From positions 1 through 9,048 of the forward strand of contig DASYSA010000603.1 in the NCBI GenBank assembly GCA_036003885.1: DNA of 9,048 nt. Direction: 5' to 3'. A model generated the notes under the pieces. That model saw only the letters and a list, made by a program, of their open reading frames with translations. It was not told where the DNA came from and searched no databases. The position numbers were made by a program, and so were the translations under genes. The stretch comes from DASYSA01 sp036003885. GTDB taxonomy: Bacteria > Acidobacteriota > Blastocatellia > UBA7656. Position 1 is the first letter of the stretch; the number at the start of each line of letters is the position of its first letter. Below, one piece after another: positions 6,298 to 9,048 of this stretch.

Positions 6298-8085
6298 ATG
6301 ACCAAACACGGTCGGGCTACCTATGAGTTTGGGGCGTTTCACCTTGATGCGGGCGAACGTCTGCTGCTGCATGAGGGTAAGCCTGTGCAGCTTGCCCCGA
6401 AGGTGTTCGACACGCTCGTCGCTCTTGTCGAAAACAGCGGCCGGCTGGTGGATAAAGACGAGCTGATGAGCAGGCTCTGGCCGGACACTTTCGTGGAAGA
6501 GGCGACGCTTGCTCGCAACATCTCCGATCTCAGAAAGGCGCTGGGCGAGTCGTCGGGTTCCGTCAAGTATATCGAAACTGTTCCAAAGGCTGGTTACCGG
6601 TTCGTTGCCCGGGTGACAGGGCAGGGTGATGAAAGGGAAACGCTGATCCTCCAGCGGCGGACCCGGTCGAGAGTGGTCGTCGAGGAAGAGACCGGGGAGC
6701 GTATCTGGCTGCGCTCGATCGCCGTGTTGCCGTTCAAGTCGCTGACAACCGGGGACACGGATGACTACCTTGGACTTGGCATGGCCGACGCGTTGATTAC
6801 GCGGTTCAGCAAGATACGACGCATTAGAGTGAGGCCTACAAGCGCCATCGCGCGGTACTCCGGGTTGAACTGCGATCCGGTTGCTGCCGGCAGGGAGATG
6901 GGGGTCGATTCGGTGCTCGAAGGCAACATTCAGCGCACGAACGATCGGATCCGAGTGACAGTACAGCTCGTAGACATCGACGATGGGGCCTCGCTCTGGG
7001 CTGAGAAGTTCGACGAAAGGTTCACCGACATATTCTCCGTCGAGGACTCGATCTCTGAACAAGTGGCGCGGGCGCTGATCCTCGAGTTGACCACCGACGA
7101 ACGCAAGCTGCTCAGAAAGCGATACACCGATAATACTGACGCCTATCAGCTCTACTTGAAAGGTCGCTACTACTGGAACAAGCGAACACCCGAGTGGCTG
7201 AAGAAGGGTCTCGAGTGCTTCAGGCAGGCGATCGATATAGATCCGACTTACGCGACCGCATACGCGGGACTGTCGGACTCCTACACCCTGATGGGAGTTT
7301 TCGGATCGATGACTCCGAATGAAGCGTTCTCACAGGCAAAGGCAGCGGCCGCAATGGCGTTGAGGCTAGATGAAACGCTCGGCGAGGCTCAGGCTTCGCG
7401 TGCCCACGCGATGCTTCACAACTGGGAATGGGAGGCCGCCGAGCAAGGGTTCCTTCGCGCGATCGAACTGAACCCCGACTATCCATCGACTCATCACTGG
7501 TACTCCGAGTATCTGCTCGCGACAGGCCAACTCGAAGCATCGCTTGCCGCTGCGGAGAGGGCGAGGGAACTGGACCCGCTCTCGCTGATAATCAACACCC
7601 ACATCTCCGATATTCTCTTCTATGCCCGCAAGTACGAAGAGTCAGCCGCACAATGCGAGCGGGTACTCGAGATGGACCCCACGTTTTTTTTGGCAAGGAT
7701 AAGCCTGGCCAGGAGTCATGTGCGTCTTGGCAGGTATGAGCAGGCGCTTGCTGAATTCAGAGATGTCGACGAGATTGCGGGGGACACCGCATGGGGGTTT
7801 TGGATGGTGGGAGAGATGTACGCGTCCTGGGGAAAAAGGGACGAGGCGAGCGCGATACTCGAAGGGTTGATTGATTCCGGGAAAGCATCCGTGTCGCCTT
7901 GCGGTGTTGCCATGATCTTTGCGATGGTCGAGGGGGAGCATGACAAAGCCTTCCAGTGGTTGGAAAGAGCTTACGACATACATGACAGCGAGGTCTTCAA
8001 TTTGAAGGTGGAGCCAAGGTTCGACAGCCTTCGCGGTGACCCGCGTTATCAGAATCTGCTCCGCCGCGTAGGGCTCGAGAGTTGA
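6298..8085 (+). CDS. Winged-helix / TolB-like / TPR one-component regulator, array copy 3 (595 aa from ATG 6298)
   Basis: I chose ATG 6298 because it places the start 8 residues before YEF, as in copies 2 and 4, and because the first ten bases are identical to the start of copy 4. The frame is open back to GTG 6262 (12 more residues), which has the better-placed Shine-Dalgarno, so 6262 remains possible. The winged helix spans residues 9-102 (YEFGAFHLD, RLWPDTFVEEATLARNISDLRKAL) and carries KAGYRF where copies 1 and 2 have KRGYRF. The linker LQRRTRSRVVVEEE spans 118-131. The TolB-like domain covers 139-262 (SIAVLPFKSL, YLGLGMADALITRFSKIRRIRVRPTSA, VLEGNIQR, LWAEKFDERFTDIFSVEDSIS). The junction YLKGRYYWNKR (286-296) is followed by TPRs through about 560 and the tail LKVEPRFDSLRGDPRYQNLLRRVGL. 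It has no membrane helix or receiver domain. It should be cytosolic; the partner sensed and the operators are unknown. Confidence 0.88.
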   Translation: MTKHGRATYEFGAFHLDAGERLLLHEGKPVQLAPKVFDTLVALVENSGRLVDKDELMSRLWPDTFVEEATLARNISDLRKALGESSGSVKYIETVPKAGYRFVARVTGQGDERETLILQRRTRSRVVVEEETGERIWLRSIAVLPFKSLTTGDTDDYLGLGMADALITRFSKIRRIRVRPTSAIARYSGLNCDPVAAGREMGVDSVLEGNIQRTNDRIRVTVQLVDIDDGASLWAEKFDERFTDIFSVEDSISEQVARALILELTTDERKLLRKRYTDNTDAYQLYLKGRYYWNKRTPEWLKKGLECFRQAIDIDPTYATAYAGLSDSYTLMGVFGSMTPNEAFSQAKAAAAMALRLDETLGEAQASRAHAMLHNWEWEAAEQGFLRAIELNPDYPSTHHWYSEYLLATGQLEASLAAAERARELDPLSLIINTHISDILFYARKYEESAAQCERVLEMDPTFFLARISLARSHVRLGRYEQALAEFRDVDEIAGDTAWGFWMVGEMYASWGKRDEASAILEGLIDSGKASVSPCGVAMIFAMVEGEHDKAFQWLERAYDIHDSEVFNLKVEPRFDSLRGDPRYQNLLRRVGLES

Positions 8086-8098
8086 TGGCCGTCGAATC

Positions 8099-8172
8099 GT
8101 GAATAGTGATGCGTGATGCGTGATCCGTGATCAGAAAGTGGAATACTCTAGGTCACGCATGACGCATTACGC
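8099..8172. repeat. Heptad-repeat hairpin between regulator copies 3 and 4
   Basis: The left part is a run of 7-base units each starting GTGA: GTGAATA, GTGATGC, GTGATGC, GTGATCC, GTGATCA (8099-8133). The right part, GTCACGC ATGACGC ATTACGC (8152-8172), is largely the reverse complement of the left units. About 18 bases (8106-8123 against 8153-8170) can pair with one mismatch and one G-U wobble, leaving a loop of about 29 nt. It lies between the stop of copy 3 (8085) and the start of copy 4 (8191), so it could attenuate read-through, protect a transcript end or be a dispersed palindromic element. It lacks a T-tract, so it is not a standard terminator. Confidence 0.7.
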
Positions 8173-8190
8173 GGCAACAAGATGTAACCA

Positions 8191-9048
8191 ATGACCAAAC
8201 TGAATAAGGCCACTTATGAGTTTGGGGCGTTTCGGCTTGATGCGAGCGAACGCCGGTTGCTGCGTGATGGCGAGCCCGTGCAGCTTGCGCCAAAGGTGTT
8301 CGACACACTCGTAGCGCTCGTCGAGAACAGCGGCAGGCTGGTCGATAAGGACGAGCTGATGAGCAGGCTCTGGCCGGACACTTTCGTGGAAGAGGCGACG
8401 CTTGCCCGCAACATCTCCGATCTCAGGAAAGCCCTGGGCGAGTCGTCGGGCGGAGACAAGTATATCGATACGGTACCCAAGAGCGGATATCGCTTTGTCG
8501 CGAAAGTAGCACTGCTGGAAGACGAAGGTCCCTCTGTGATAGTTCAGCGCCACACCAGAGCGCGCGTCGTCATCGAGGAAGAGACTGAATCACGCGCTTC
8601 AGCCAGTTCGATCGCCGTCCTTCCTTTCAAGGCGCTGGGCCGCGGAGACAACGATTACCTCGGTTTGGGAATGGCCGACGCGCTCATAACTCGGTTGAGT
8701 AACATCCGGCAGATAAGCGTGAGGCCTACGAGCGCGGTCGCCAAATATGTCGATGATAGGCAGGACCCGTTTGTAGCGGGCAGGGAATTAAACGTGGAAT
8801 CGGTGGTCGACGGCAGCATTCAACGATCCGCTGGTCACATCCGCGTCACGGTGCAGCTTGTGAGCGTACGAAACGAAGCCACGATGTGGGCGGATAAGTT
8901 CGACGAGAAGTTCACCGACATATTTGCCATCGAGGATTCGATCTCGGAACAGATCGTTCATGCGCTGACTCTAAAGTTGAGCGGCGACGAGAAGAGACTG
9001 CTGGCCAGACGGTATACGGAGAACGCGGGCGCCTATCAGGAATACCTG
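8191..9048 (+). CDS. Winged-helix / TolB-like / TPR one-component regulator, array copy 4 (partial, runs off right edge)
   Basis: From ATG 8191, 286 codons are open to the edge of the window. The start (MTKLNKATYEF) aligns with copy 3; no strong Shine-Dalgarno is visible upstream. The winged helix spans residues 9-102 and its core (RLWPDTFVEEATLARNISDLRKALGESSG) is identical to copy 3. The linker VQRHTRARVVIEEE spans 118-131. The TolB-like domain spans 140-262 (SIAVLPFKALG, YLGLGMADALITRLSNIRQISVRPTSA, VVDGSIQR, MWADKFDEKFTDIFAIEDSIS). The sequence is cut at AYQEYL, just where the TPR half begins in the other copies, so full length is expected near 595 aa. It is separated from copy 3 by 105 nt containing the heptad hairpin, so it may have its own transcription. 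Function and sensing partner are unknown; assignment to the family is secure. Confidence 0.88.
   Translation, partial: MTKLNKATYEFGAFRLDASERRLLRDGEPVQLAPKVFDTLVALVENSGRLVDKDELMSRLWPDTFVEEATLARNISDLRKALGESSGGDKYIDTVPKSGYRFVAKVALLEDEGPSVIVQRHTRARVVIEEETESRASASSIAVLPFKALGRGDNDYLGLGMADALITRLSNIRQISVRPTSAVAKYVDDRQDPFVAGRELNVESVVDGSIQRSAGHIRVTVQLVSVRNEATMWADKFDEKFTDIFAIEDSISEQIVHALTLKLSGDEKRLLARRYTENAGAYQEYL

Noticed and set aside
6139..7062. Long open frame (307 codons) on the minus strand across copies 2 and 3
   Set aside because: It is antisense to conserved regulator coding sequence. Similar antisense frames recur over the same part of the other copies because of codon bias, and the translation shows no family signature.

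Overview
The window looks like a chromosomal stretch from a moderately GC-rich bacterium. The best guess is Acidobacteriota, Blastocatellia-like. That rests on two family habits I know rather than on any search: many paralogous one-component regulators built as winged helix + TolB-like domain + TPRs, and secreted proteins made of Calx-beta repeats. No rRNA, tRNA, CRISPR array, transposase or phage gene is visible.

Layout. (1) Positions 1-691, minus strand: the first 230 codons of a secreted Calx-beta repeat protein that runs off the left edge. (2) 692-1163: a spacer holding a promoter-like box, a short GTGA-type heptad repeat, a clear decayed start of another winged-helix regulator (875-945), and a palindrome. 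(3) 1164-2335, plus strand: a small soluble protein and a polytopic membrane protein, overlapping by 4 bases (GTGA), both of unrecognised function. (4) 2336-2640: a spacer ending in a credible promoter. (5) 2641-9048, plus strand: four consecutive paralogues of one cytosolic regulator family. Three are complete at about 592-595 aa and the fourth is cut by the right edge.

Each paralogue has an OmpR/CadC-type winged helix, a short charged linker with a conserved QR-x-TRSR-x-x-x-EEE core, a TolB/FlgO-like domain, and (in the complete ones) a TPR-rich sensor half. None has a receiver domain or an obvious membrane helix, so they are best read as soluble one-component regulators. Copies 1-3 are closely spaced and probably co-transcribed from the promoter near 2478-2506. 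Copy 4 is set off by a heptad-repeat hairpin.

The main points for follow-up are these. The four copies have nearly identical DNA-recognition segments but diverged TPR halves, which suggests shared operators and different inputs. The relic at 875-945 shows the array once had another member to the left. The relic and the first intact copy share a box (TTAGAAT...CGCGGCAT.CAGG) at almost the same distance (166 versus 167 nt) from the start of the conserved coding motif.
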